Origin: JAJAZB01 sp964244295
Lineage (GTDB): Bacteria > Bacteroidota > Bacteroidia > Cytophagales > Spirosomataceae
Assembly: GCA_964244295.1 (NCBI GenBank)
Contig: CAXTIG010000037.1
Location: 1-64,000, forward strand
Length of the DNA: 64,000 nt
Direction of reading: 5' to 3'
Notes under the pieces: model-generated
What the model saw: the letters and a program-made list of their open reading frames with translations, nothing else
What the model was told of the DNA's origin: nothing
Databases searched by the model: none
Made by a program: the position numbers and the translations under genes
In this document: in pieces, positions 55,985-64,000 of the stretch
How positions within the stretch are numbered: position 1 is the stretch's first letter
How the letters are laid out: each line of letters begins with the position of its first letter

Positions 55985-58462
55985 ATGGAATCCAGACGGG
56001 ATTTTCTCAAAAAAGCCGCGCTGTTGTCGACAGTGCTGCCGGGCGTTTTGCCCGATGCCATTCAAAAGGCCTTCGCCATTGCTCCGGCCCCCGGCACGAC
56101 CTACCTCGACGCCGAACACGTGGTGATTCTGATGCAGGAAAACCGCTCCTTCGACCACGCCTACGGCAGTCTGCGGGGTGTGCGGGGTTTCAACGACCCA
56201 CGGGCCATTGACCTGCCCAACAAAAACAAAGTCTGGCTCCAGACCAACGCCGCCGGGGAAACTTACCTGCCCTTCCGGCTCAATATGCAGCAAACCAAAG
56301 CCACCTGGATGGGTTCGCTGCCGCACTCCTGGGAAAATCAGGTGGATGCCCGCAACGGCGGCCACTACGACCAGTGGCTGCAAGCCAAGCAATCCGGCCA
56401 CGAGGAGTACGCCAAAATGCCCCTGACCCTGGGCTACCACACCCGCGAAGACCTGCCGTTTTATTACGCGCTGGCCGATGCCTTCACGGTGTGCGACCAG
56501 AATTTTTGCTCGTCGCTGACGGGCACCACCCCCAACCGGCTGTACTTCTGGACCGGTACCACCCGCGACCCGCGCGACCCCCAGGCCCCGGCCCTGGTGC
56601 GGAACGAAAACGTGGACTTTGGCTCGGAAGCCGACTGGACGACCTTTCCCGAACGGCTCGAAGAGCGGGACATTTCCTGGAAAATTTACCAGAACGAACT
56701 CACCCTGCCCACCGGCCTGACGGGCGAAGCCGACGCCTGGCTGGGCAATTTCGGCGACAATCCCATCGAGTGGTTTTCGCAGTACCAGGCCCGGTTTTAC
56801 CCCGGCTATGCCGCGTTTATCGAAAAAGAAGAACAGGCCCTGCCCCCACGAATCCAGGCGCTGGAAGCAAAACTGGCCGGCCTCGAACCGGGCAAGGAAC
56901 ACGCCCGGCTCACGCGCGAACTGGCCCAGCAGCGACGCTGGCTCAAAACCGTCCAGACCGACCGCCTCGCTTACACGCCGGAAAAGCGCAGGGCACTGAC
57001 CGAGCGGGAAAAGGCCCTGCACACGCGGGCCTTCGTCACCAACACCAACGACCCCGACTACCGCGCCCTCACCACGCTGAGTTACGGCGAGGGCCAGCAA
57101 CAGGTAACCGTGCCGAAGGGCGACGTGCTGCACCAGTTCCGGCAGGACGTGAAAGCCCAAACCCTCCCGACGGTGTCGTGGCTGGTGGCCCCGGAGAATT
57201 TTTCCGACCACCCCAGCGCGCCCTGGTACGGGGCCTGGTACCTCTCGGAGGTGATGGACATCCTGACCCAGAACCCGGCGGTGTGGCAAAAAACCATTTT
57301 CATCCTCGCCTACGACGAAAACGACGGCTATTTCGACCACGTGCCGCCCTTCGTGCCCGCCCACCCCGACCGCCCCGAAACGGGCCTGACCAGCGCGGGT
57401 ATCGACACCCGCGCCGAATTTGTGGAGGCCGGGCAGGAAAGCAAGCGCGGGCCGGGGCGGGGACGCACCGGCCCCATCGGTCTGGGTTACCGGGTGCCGC
57501 TGGTGGTGGCCTCGCCCTGGAGCCGGGGCGGGTACGTGTGTTCGGAGGTGTTCGACCACACCTCGGTGTTGCAGTTTCTGGAAAAATTTCTGAGTGAAAA
57601 AACGGGTAAGCCCCTCGAAGAACCCAACATCGGCCCCTGGCGGCGGACGGTTTGCGGCGACCTGACGTCGGTGTTCCGGCCTTACCAGAACGAGAAAATC
57701 GACTTGCCGACGTTCGTGCCCAAAGCGCCGTTTCTGGAGCAAATCCACCAGGCCCGCCTCCAGCCCCTGCCGACGAGTTTTGCTGCCCTCACGACGGATG
57801 AAATCCGGCAAATCAACCAGAACCCCGGCGCTTCGCCCCAGTTTCCCAAGCAGGAAAAAGGACAGCGCCCTTCCTGCGCCTTGCCTTACGAACTGTACGT
57901 GGACGGCCTGAACGCCGAAGGGCGCTTTACCCTGAATTTTGCGGCCCAAAAAGCGGCCTTCGGCGAGCGGGCGGCGGGGGCACCCTTCCAGGTTTACCAA
58001 CTCGGTAAGGACGAACTGCGCGTGCGCTCGTACACGGTAGCCGCCGGAGACCAACTCCGCGATTCTTGGCCGCTCAACGAAGCCCTGCACCTGCGCGTGT
58101 ACGGCCCCAACGGGTTTTTGCGCGAATTCAAAGGCAGCAGCGGCAACCCGCCGGTTGAAATTCGCTGCGACTACGAACGCGACGCAAAAAAGCAATTTAC
58201 GGGCAATGTGCTGGTCGGCCTGACGAACACGGATTCCCAGCATCGCCACGCACTGCGAGTGGTGGACAACGCCTACGGAGCCAAAACCCAGGAACTTCGC
58301 TTGGAAAAAGGCGCTCGGCAGGCCGTCGTTCTAAACCTGCAGAATAGCCACCGCTGGTACGACTTCAGCGTTCACGTGTCGGGTTTTGAAGCCTTCGAGC
58401 AGCGCTACGCCGGGCGGGTCGAAACCGGACTGGAAGGATTCAGCGATCCGCTGCTTGGGTAG
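55985..58462 (+). CDS. Phosphocholine-specific phospholipase C
   Basis: An 825-residue Tat-exported enzyme. The ATG at 55985 gives MESRRDFLKKAALLSTVLPG, with the twin-arginine motif SRRDFLKK; the longer reading starts with a TTG and is rejected. The phosphoesterase domain has VVILMQENRSFDHAYGSLRG and the WNYTG-like FILAYDENDGYFDHVPPF, and ends at about residue 620. Two C-terminal DUF756 beta domains follow. It cleaves phosphatidylcholine or sphingomyelin head groups outside the cytoplasm. It is monocistronic as far as can be seen. Confidence 0.92.
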   Translation: MESRRDFLKKAALLSTVLPGVLPDAIQKAFAIAPAPGTTYLDAEHVVILMQENRSFDHAYGSLRGVRGFNDPRAIDLPNKNKVWLQTNAAGETYLPFRLNMQQTKATWMGSLPHSWENQVDARNGGHYDQWLQAKQSGHEEYAKMPLTLGYHTREDLPFYYALADAFTVCDQNFCSSLTGTTPNRLYFWTGTTRDPRDPQAPALVRNENVDFGSEADWTTFPERLEERDISWKIYQNELTLPTGLTGEADAWLGNFGDNPIEWFSQYQARFYPGYAAFIEKEEQALPPRIQALEAKLAGLEPGKEHARLTRELAQQRRWLKTVQTDRLAYTPEKRRALTEREKALHTRAFVTNTNDPDYRALTTLSYGEGQQQVTVPKGDVLHQFRQDVKAQTLPTVSWLVAPENFSDHPSAPWYGAWYLSEVMDILTQNPAVWQKTIFILAYDENDGYFDHVPPFVPAHPDRPETGLTSAGIDTRAEFVEAGQESKRGPGRGRTGPIGLGYRVPLVVASPWSRGGYVCSEVFDHTSVLQFLEKFLSEKTGKPLEEPNIGPWRRTVCGDLTSVFRPYQNEKIDLPTFVPKAPFLEQIHQARLQPLPTSFAALTTDEIRQINQNPGASPQFPKQEKGQRPSCALPYELYVDGLNAEGRFTLNFAAQKAAFGERAAGAPFQVYQLGKDELRVRSYTVAAGDQLRDSWPLNEALHLRVYGPNGFLREFKGSSGNPPVEIRCDYERDAKKQFTGNVLVGLTNTDSQHRHALRVVDNAYGAKTQELRLEKGARQAVVLNLQNSHRWYDFSVHVSGFEAFEQRYAGRVETGLEGFSDPLLG

Positions 58463-58543
58463 GAGGAGGGGTTTCGTCAGTCGCTTGGATGATACGGAGA
58501 AGTTGTAATGCGTTGGTAGTCAATTTTTACCGATGTCTCTGAC

Positions 58544-59614
58544 CTACTCGCGCCAACCTTCGGGTTTGAACGGAGTCCGGTTTTCATCCGGTAGGCAGGG
58601 ACTGGGGGAGACGACGTAGCCCGCCGTAATCGGTTTTCGACCGTGGAGCGCCACGAACAAGCCGATGGGTGGTCCAACGTTGCTCTTGCGCTCAAGCCAG
58701 TAGTACACGCGCGCGACGGACGAAACCACGAAATACCCCACGACCGATTCGCGCTCATCGGCCAGGTTCCGAATGTTCCCCACCAATGCCGAGGGGGGCG
58801 TGTCGGTCAGGGTACCGGTCGATTCCGTTTGGTCGGAGAAGAGCTTGAAATAGCGGTAGGCCAGCGGCGTGAGCGACGATTGCCGGACTTCGACCAACGC
58901 CGGACGATCCTGATGGTACGGAATCTGGGCTACGCGCCGACCCACGATGGTGCGGCCATCGGTGTACGTATCGGCAAAAACGGCGTTGGAGTAGCTGTAC
59001 AGAATTTCCCAGCAGGTGCTGGCGCAGGGCGTGTCCACGTACTGGCCCGCCACGCACCAATCCTGACGTTCCCAAAGTTTCCATTCCCAGCGATAGAAGT
59101 TGGGGACATTGGCCGGATCCGGCGTATCCACGAAGATATCATTGGCCGCCGTGTAGCCCTTCAGGAGCGATTCCGGCAAGCTTCGGGCATTGAAGGCGTC
59201 GTAAATTTTCGCAATGGCGGGCCCGGCCCGCAGCGTTTCGGTGCTGGATTCGTAGCGGGTTCCGTCCCGCAATTGAAAGCGCAGTTGGTAGCGCGAACCC
59301 ACTCGTCCCCGAAACTCAGCGGGCAGTTCGTACCGCCCCCCGGCAGTTTCCTTCAAAGCCAGCACCCGGCTCGAATCCTCCGTAATTGTTACCGTAGCGC
59401 CGGTCAGGGGTACCGAGCCGAATCGCCCGTTTATCGAATCAGATTTCGAGCGGCTGAGTTTGACGAACTGGGTTTCGGGTAAATCCGTCAGCGTCGCCTC
59501 CACGATCACCACGTTGACGTTTGCCCGGATGGCGGGGTCGTATTCGTTCACGCAGGCGAGTATCGCTCCCAGCAGCCCCAGACCGATGAGTGTGAGGCGG
59601 ATGAAGGAGGGCAT
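58544..59614 (-). CDS. DUF4249 lipoprotein
   Basis: A 356-residue lipoprotein (lipobox ILAC, Cys at residue 21). The family carries an Ig-like beta domain with VVIVEATLTDLPETQFVKLS and conserved NFYRWEWKLWERQDWC, VGNIRNLADERESVVGYF and the C-terminal PCLPDENRTPFKPEGW. DUF4249 proteins usually follow a TonB receptor and may act with it in uptake. Its nearest receptor is at 60357, with two unrelated small genes between. It is clearly related to the protein at 62859. Confidence 0.85.
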   Translation of the reverse strand: MPSFIRLTLIGLGLLGAILACVNEYDPAIRANVNVVIVEATLTDLPETQFVKLSRSKSDSINGRFGSVPLTGATVTITEDSSRVLALKETAGGRYELPAEFRGRVGSRYQLRFQLRDGTRYESSTETLRAGPAIAKIYDAFNARSLPESLLKGYTAANDIFVDTPDPANVPNFYRWEWKLWERQDWCVAGQYVDTPCASTCWEILYSYSNAVFADTYTDGRTIVGRRVAQIPYHQDRPALVEVRQSSLTPLAYRYFKLFSDQTESTGTLTDTPPSALVGNIRNLADERESVVGYFVVSSVARVYYWLERKSNVGPPIGLFVALHGRKPITAGYVVSPSPCLPDENRTPFKPEGWRE

Positions 59615-59716
59615 GGGGGAGGGAGTTAGAAGTAAAGCGCGTTCAGAATCAGGCGAAGGTTCGATTTGCTTGAAACGGCCCTGAGTATAACGTTTATATC
59701 GAGCACGATTCGGTAC

Positions 59717-59926
59717 TCAGGCATTGGTGTTCAATTGCTTGAAAAATTCATCGGAATAGCCCTTTTCTTCCCAAACGGCATCCGCCTCCGTGCGCAGTTT
59801 TTGGAGGAAAAAAGCAGCCATCACTTTTTTGAGTTCCAGCAATGTCTCGTCTGAAATGCCCGTCGCGTAGAGCTTCAACAGTTCGACCTGGACGTTTGAG
59901 AGCGGGGGGCGGAGGGTCGGGGTCAT
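59717..59926 (-). CDS. Small antitoxin-like protein
   Basis: A 69-residue protein (PLSNVQVELLKLYATGISDE, LLELKKVMAAFFLQKLRTEA, AVWEEKGYSDEFFKQL). The pattern of a helix, a LLELKK segment and a W-EKGYS tail is typical of small proteins that precede PIN-type toxins in many bacteria. No toxin gene lies downstream here, so it may be a solitary antitoxin or regulator. It follows the barstar-like gene on the same strand. Confidence 0.6.
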   Translation of the reverse strand: MTPTLRPPLSNVQVELLKLYATGISDETLLELKKVMAAFFLQKLRTEADAVWEEKGYSDEFFKQLNTNA

Positions 59927-60010
59927 GGCGCTTTGGGGTTGAATGGAAGCAGGAGCAAATATGCCAATCGGTGCGAGCTGGGGTCTGGGAGCCGGGATTG
60001 TGATTCAAAC

Positions 60011-60346
60011 TTATTTGTAAAAAGATAACGCCAATACAGCAGGTTCTCCAACTTCTATCAACCGCCAATTTACGAATGCCGAACATTCGACTATTGCCTT
60101 GTATTGTTCGGGACAGCGTTCCGCAAAATCAGCAACGTGCTCCAGTTCTAGCACTAAAAAACCGCCAGCGGGCGCATGGATTGTAGTCATACCGTGTTCG
60201 GAGCATCCTAACGAAGACATACAATCAATCCATGCGTTCATGTTTTTGCCGTAGAAATCGGGAAAGCCGAATACTGCCGCAAATGCCGCGTGAAATGAAT
60301 TCCAATCGTTGATAGGACGCGTGTCGAATTTTACGATAAGCATCAT
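60011..60346 (-). CDS. Barstar-family inhibitor, no cognate ribonuclease seen
   Basis: A 111-residue protein (start at MMLIV or one codon later). The barstar fold is indicated by FHAAFAAVFGFPDFYGKNMN followed by AWIDCMSSLG, the helix that fits the barnase active site, and by the ERCPEQYKAIVECSAFVNWR helix. Barstar proteins neutralise secreted barnase-type ribonucleases. No barnase gene is in the window, so it may serve as an immunity protein against toxins of other strains. It stands between a TonB receptor and its probable DUF4249 partner, suggesting insertion. Confidence 0.8.
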   Translation of the reverse strand: MMLIVKFDTRPINDWNSFHAAFAAVFGFPDFYGKNMNAWIDCMSSLGCSEHGMTTIHAPAGGFLVLELEHVADFAERCPEQYKAIVECSAFVNWRLIEVGEPAVLALSFYK

Positions 60347-60356
60347 TTAAGTACGC

Positions 60357-62765
60357 TCACTTAAACTCAAAATTATAAGACAAGGTCGGAATCGGTGCCG
60401 CGAAAATCTGAAGCTGGTACGCTTTGGTCACCCGGTTTTCGGTGCGGAAAAAGACGGAGTAGGCGTTTCTGCGACCGTATAAATTATAGACGGTGAACGT
60501 CCAGTGGCCCTGCCAGCGGCGGGCTTTCATGCTGGGGTTGTAGATGTTCCAGGAGAAATCGAGGCGGTGGTAGTCGGGGATGCGGTACTGGTTGCGCTCG
60601 TTGTAGTACGGGTAAATCCGGCCCTGGTAGCCGATGTAGCCTTCGGGGGCGGTGTAGGGCCGCCCGGTGCTGTAGGCAAACGTGAACGAAAAGCTGTGGT
60701 ACTTGCCCTGGTTGATGTTGAGGCTGGCGTTGAAGGTGTGCGGTCGGTCGTAGTTGGCGGCGTACCAGTTGCCGCCGTTGATGCGTTCGCGGAAATTGGC
60801 CCCTTCGTTCACCTGGTTGAAGGTGCGGGCAAAGGTGTAGTTGACCCAGCCGGTGAGTTCGCCCTTTTTCTTGGCCAGCATCATTTCCAGTCCGTAAGCT
60901 TTGCTGCGGCCCTGGAGCAGTTGGGTTTCGGGGTAGGGCTGGAGCAGGAAATCGGCCCCCGGCTTGTAATCGAGCACGTTTTGGGTGGTGCGCCAGTAGC
61001 CTTCGAGGGTGAGTTCGTAGATGTTTTCCTTAAAATTCTGAAACCAGCCTACCGAGAGCAACTGGCTGATTTGCGGCCGCACGTTGGGGTCGGAGGTTTT
61101 CCAGCGCGAGGTGGGCAGGGGCGTGGTGGTGTTGGTCACCACCTGGAGGTACTGTCGCATGAGGTTGTAGCCAAACTTCACCGAGGCGTTCGGACTCAGC
61201 GCGTAGCGAATGCCCAAACGCGGCTCGAAACCCCCGTACTGGTTGAACACCTTGCCATTGCCGTAGCGCACCGAATCGACCACCGTGGTTTCGTCGAGCG
61301 ATTCGCCGTTGGCGTAGCGCCGCACCAGCGCCGGGCCGAGGTTCAGAAAACGCGAATACCGCAGCCCCGCCGACACGGCCAGTTCGGGCGTGAGGCTGAT
61401 TTCGTCGTCGGCGTGAATGGCCAGTTCGAGGCCCGCTTCGGCGGGTGTGCGTTGGTAGTTGACGCTCGGGCTGGTGCCGGGCAGCAACTCGCCGGGGTTC
61501 AGTTTGTAATGCGTGGCGTTCACCCCGAATTCAATCTTCTGATTCTCCAACTGGTAATTCAGGTTCGACTTAATCTGCCGCTGGAGGATGCTCTGGCGCA
61601 GTTCGACTTTGTTCGAGGAGTTCAACTCCGGCGAGAGAATCTTGGGGGAATAGTTGGCGTAAATCGCGGTGGTTTGCAGGTTGAGGCGCGGGTTGATGAC
61701 GTGAAACCAGCGCGCCATCGCGTTGGTGGCCTGGTAGTCGTACTGGGTGGAGGTGGCATTGATGTTGGCCAGACTGCCGAGCAAATCGGTCTGGAAAAAA
61801 TCGCGGCTCAGGTAGCCCATTGCCGTGAAGGTGTTGCGGTCGTTGGCCCGCCAGAACACTTTCGCGACCAAATCGCCGAATTTGGCCTTGATGTTGTCGA
61901 GGCGTTTGGAGGCCAGCGGCAAGAGGAAGTCATTGACCGCCCCGCGCCCGGAGAGCATCACCCCGAGTTTTTCCTTCACGATGGGCATTTCCACCGTGAG
62001 CCGGTTCGAGACCAGGCTGATGCCACCCGACAGTTTGAACTGGTCGAGGGCGGGGTTTTTCAAACTGATGTCGAGCACCGAAGCGGCCCGGCCGCCGTAG
62101 CGGGCGGGCACGTTGCCTTTGTATAAATCCAGCCCGCTCACCGCGTCAGGTGGGAACACCGAAAACAGACCGAACATGTGGGTGGGGTTGAAAATGGGCG
62201 TTTCGTCGAGCAGAATCAGGTTCTGGTCGGTGGTGCCACCCCGGATGTTGACCCCGTTGCTGGCCTCGCCGACGCTGGTCACGCCGGGGAGCATTTGCAG
62301 ACCCCGCATGATGTCCACTTCGCCGAGCGCCGAAGGCAGTTTTTTGAGCGTCGCGATGCTGATCTGGCTCACGCCCAACAGCGGTTGCCGGATGGTGCGG
62401 TCGAAGCCCTTGCTGGTCACGACCACCTCCTCCAACTGGCTCGACACCGTGTTGAGGTTCACGCTCACGCGCACGTCTCGGGTCATGCTGACGGGCGTTC
62501 GGAAGGGTACGTAGCCCACGTAGCGCACCACCAGCACGTGCGGGCCGGGGTTGAGGGCAATGTCGAATCGCCCCTGGGCGTCGGTGGTGGTACCGGTGCG
62601 GTAGCGGTCGTAGTCGATCACGATGGCGGCTTTCACCAGGGGCTGGCCCGTGGCCGAATCGCGCACCACCCCGCTGAGGGTAAAGTAGTTGCCGGTGGTT
62701 TGGGAAATCCCTCGTTGACTCAGGGCGATGATTAAAAACAGGAGCAAAGGAAGCGATCGGATCAT
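60357..62765 (-). CDS. TonB-dependent receptor with carboxypeptidase-like domain
   Basis: An 802-residue outer-membrane receptor. Signal peptide about 1-20 (LLLFLIIALSQRGISQ), carboxypeptidase-regulatory domain (about 30-110, LSGVVRDSATGQPLVKAAIV), plug with LEEVVVTSKGFDR, MRGLQMLPGVTSVGEAS and GLDLYKGNVPARYGGRAASV, and a barrel ending TLSYNFEF. It is of the type that pairs with DUF4249 proteins. Ligand unknown. It follows one DUF4249 gene (62859) by 93 bp and precedes a second (58544) with two small genes between. Confidence 0.92.
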   Translation of the reverse strand: MIRSLPLLLFLIIALSQRGISQTTGNYFTLSGVVRDSATGQPLVKAAIVIDYDRYRTGTTTDAQGRFDIALNPGPHVLVVRYVGYVPFRTPVSMTRDVRVSVNLNTVSSQLEEVVVTSKGFDRTIRQPLLGVSQISIATLKKLPSALGEVDIMRGLQMLPGVTSVGEASNGVNIRGGTTDQNLILLDETPIFNPTHMFGLFSVFPPDAVSGLDLYKGNVPARYGGRAASVLDISLKNPALDQFKLSGGISLVSNRLTVEMPIVKEKLGVMLSGRGAVNDFLLPLASKRLDNIKAKFGDLVAKVFWRANDRNTFTAMGYLSRDFFQTDLLGSLANINATSTQYDYQATNAMARWFHVINPRLNLQTTAIYANYSPKILSPELNSSNKVELRQSILQRQIKSNLNYQLENQKIEFGVNATHYKLNPGELLPGTSPSVNYQRTPAEAGLELAIHADDEISLTPELAVSAGLRYSRFLNLGPALVRRYANGESLDETTVVDSVRYGNGKVFNQYGGFEPRLGIRYALSPNASVKFGYNLMRQYLQVVTNTTTPLPTSRWKTSDPNVRPQISQLLSVGWFQNFKENIYELTLEGYWRTTQNVLDYKPGADFLLQPYPETQLLQGRSKAYGLEMMLAKKKGELTGWVNYTFARTFNQVNEGANFRERINGGNWYAANYDRPHTFNASLNINQGKYHSFSFTFAYSTGRPYTAPEGYIGYQGRIYPYYNERNQYRIPDYHRLDFSWNIYNPSMKARRWQGHWTFTVYNLYGRRNAYSVFFRTENRVTKAYQLQIFAAPIPTLSYNFEFK

Positions 62766-62858
62766 GCAGAGGGTAGAGGTTTTAAAATTCGAACCAAGAC
62801 GTTTGCTGAAGCAGTGTGAAATAAGAAATTCCCAAAAAAATCAAGCGACCAGGCTGCG

Positions 62859-64000
62859 CTAATCCCGCCAGCCCTCCGGCTTCACCGGCGTACGGGTGTC
62901 GCTCGGTACGCATACCGACTGGGGCGGGCGCAGCGGCGAAGGCGGCTCCGGGCTGACGGGCCGCCCGTTGAGGACCTGGAAAAAATTGAGGGGTACGCCG
63001 CTCGTGTTTTGCCGGTCGAGCCAGTACCGGGTGGTGGTTACGGCGGCGGCTGAAAAGTAACCCGCTACGTTTTCGTTGACGTCGGCGAGGTTGCGCACGT
63101 TGCCCACCAGCGGGGCGGGCGGGGTGTCGGCCAGGCCGCCCGTGTTCTGGCTTTGGGTTTCGAGGAGTTTAAAATACTGGAAAGCCTCGCTGCTCAGGGC
63201 GTACTGCCGGATTTCGACCAGCGCGGGCTGGGCTTGGTAAAACCGAATCGCCGCCACCTGTCGCCCCTTCACCGGACGTCCGTTGCTGTAGGTATCGGCG
63301 AAAAGGTTGGTTTCGGTGCTGCGAATAATTTCCCAGCAGCGGCCAAAGCACGTGTAGTCGTACTGGTTGTTGCGGGGCAGGTTGAGCTGCGTTTGGCAAG
63401 CCCCCGAAAGCCCGTCGCGGCTCAGGTTATAAATACCCTGGGTGCAGGTAATGCACCAGGATTGGGCTTCCCAGAGGGTCCATTCCCAACGGTAGAAATT
63501 ACGCTCGGCGGCGGGGTCATCGAAGTCCACGTAAAGCAGGTTGGCGGGCGTAAACTGGGTGCGCTCGGCGTTGGGCAGGGCGGCGGCCTCAAAGCGGTCG
63601 TACACCCGGCCGATGGGCGCTACGGCGGATAAGGTCTCCTCGCCCGATTCGTACCGCTGGCCATTGGACAGGGTAAACCGCAGCCGGTAGCGGACCCCGT
63701 TTTTTCCCTGGAAACTCTCCGGCGCGAAGTATAGCCCCGGCGTGGTCGGTTTTTCACGCAAGGTCACTGGCTGCGCGTCATTTACCAGGATTTCCACCGT
63801 CGCCCCCGATTCGGGAGTGGTGCTCGAAAGCCCATTGAACACCTGCGACCGCGCCAGTCGAACGGTCTGAACCTCAGGCCGGTCGGTGAGGGTGGCCTCG
63901 ACCACGAGCAACCGGGCGGTGAGCGTAATCGAAGGCGTGTAAGGCTCGACGCAGGCGTGAATTCCCGCGAGCGTCAGACTAGTCAGGAGCAGTCCACGCC
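62859..64000 (-). CDS. DUF4249 lipoprotein, 5' end beyond the window
   Basis: Reads without a stop from 62859 to the right edge, at least 380 codons, so the start codon is outside. The visible N-terminus (LLLTSLTLAGIHACVEPYTP) is a lipoprotein signal with the Cys about residue 15 of what is seen. The rest has NFYRWEWTLWEAQSWCITC, VGNVRNLADVNENVAGYFS and the C-terminal SVCVPSDTRTPVKPEGWRD. It is a paralogue of the protein at 58544. It likely serves a receptor upstream, outside the window, or the one at 60357. Confidence 0.85.
   Translation of the reverse strand, partial: RGLLLTSLTLAGIHACVEPYTPSITLTARLLVVEATLTDRPEVQTVRLARSQVFNGLSSTTPESGATVEILVNDAQPVTLREKPTTPGLYFAPESFQGKNGVRYRLRFTLSNGQRYESGEETLSAVAPIGRVYDRFEAAALPNAERTQFTPANLLYVDFDDPAAERNFYRWEWTLWEAQSWCITCTQGIYNLSRDGLSGACQTQLNLPRNNQYDYTCFGRCWEIIRSTETNLFADTYSNGRPVKGRQVAAIRFYQAQPALVEIRQYALSSEAFQYFKLLETQSQNTGGLADTPPAPLVGNVRNLADVNENVAGYFSAAAVTTTRYWLDRQNTSGVPLNFFQVLNGRPVSPEPPSPLRPPQSVCVPSDTRTPVKPEGWRD

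Overview
The window is a chromosomal stretch of a GC-rich member of the Bacteroidota, most likely a Cytophagales/Spirosomataceae-type bacterium. The basis for this is two DUF4249/TonB-receptor sets, a SusC/SusD/SusE starch locus, HmuY, a GldB gliding lipoprotein, several lipoprotein signals and promoters of the Bacteroidetes -33/-7 type (TTTG, about 20 bp, TAnnTTTG). I see no tRNA, rRNA, CRISPR array or complete transposase gene.

Layout. 51-9482 (minus strand) is a haem/iron acquisition locus: two TonB-dependent receptors, a PepSY membrane protein, a BNR-repeat protein with a His/Cys-rich metal-binding look, two small proteins, HmuY and the haem-binding protein HmuT. 9579-18731 holds a metallophosphoesterase, a DUF2141 protein, a Pro-rich protein, PrmA, a 1,694-residue secreted protein and GmhB. 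18982-23581 holds a small membrane protein, a DMT transporter, a molybdopterin oxidoreductase, an MFS transporter and a divergent AraC regulator. 23631-34861 is mostly housekeeping: FtsW, MurG, an RluA-type pseudouridine synthase, an amidohydrolase, GatB, a TlpA-like lipoprotein, a four-helix-bundle (23S intervening-sequence-type) protein, ProC, a membrane MutS-like ATPase and a Fur-family regulator. 34839-39212 has a ParE toxin pair, a decayed antitoxin, an ABC exporter, a PIN toxin pair and GldB. 39307-42803 has a two-component system and a clan-A glycosidase. 44248-54718 is a starch locus: a transmembrane AraC regulator with two starch-binding-like domains, SusC, SusD, SusE and an alpha-amylase. 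The rest holds a pseudogene, a cold-shock protein, phospholipase C, two DUF4249 proteins, an orphan barstar-like gene and a TonB receptor.

The most unusual feature lies between the genes. Nearly every gap of more than about 70 bp carries one long, often perfect, inverted repeat. Seven are built from degenerate tandem heptanucleotides whose word differs from locus to locus (AGTCGAT, GGTAATT, AACCTCA, TAGAGGA twice, GTGAGAA, AATTAAA). One of these (31159-31648) carries the four-helix-bundle gene between its arms, and a second locus (20530-20634) shares 25 identical bases with it but has no gene. The remaining palindromes are GC-rich and fall into several families. They sit flush against genes, often supplying the stop codon and last residues. 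One 83-bp palindrome with perfect 36-bp arms lies in frame inside an ABC exporter gene. I read this as a large population of mobile or copied hairpin elements, at least one class of which is linked to a four-helix-bundle protein. The arrangement is seen directly; the mobility and the role of the protein are inference.
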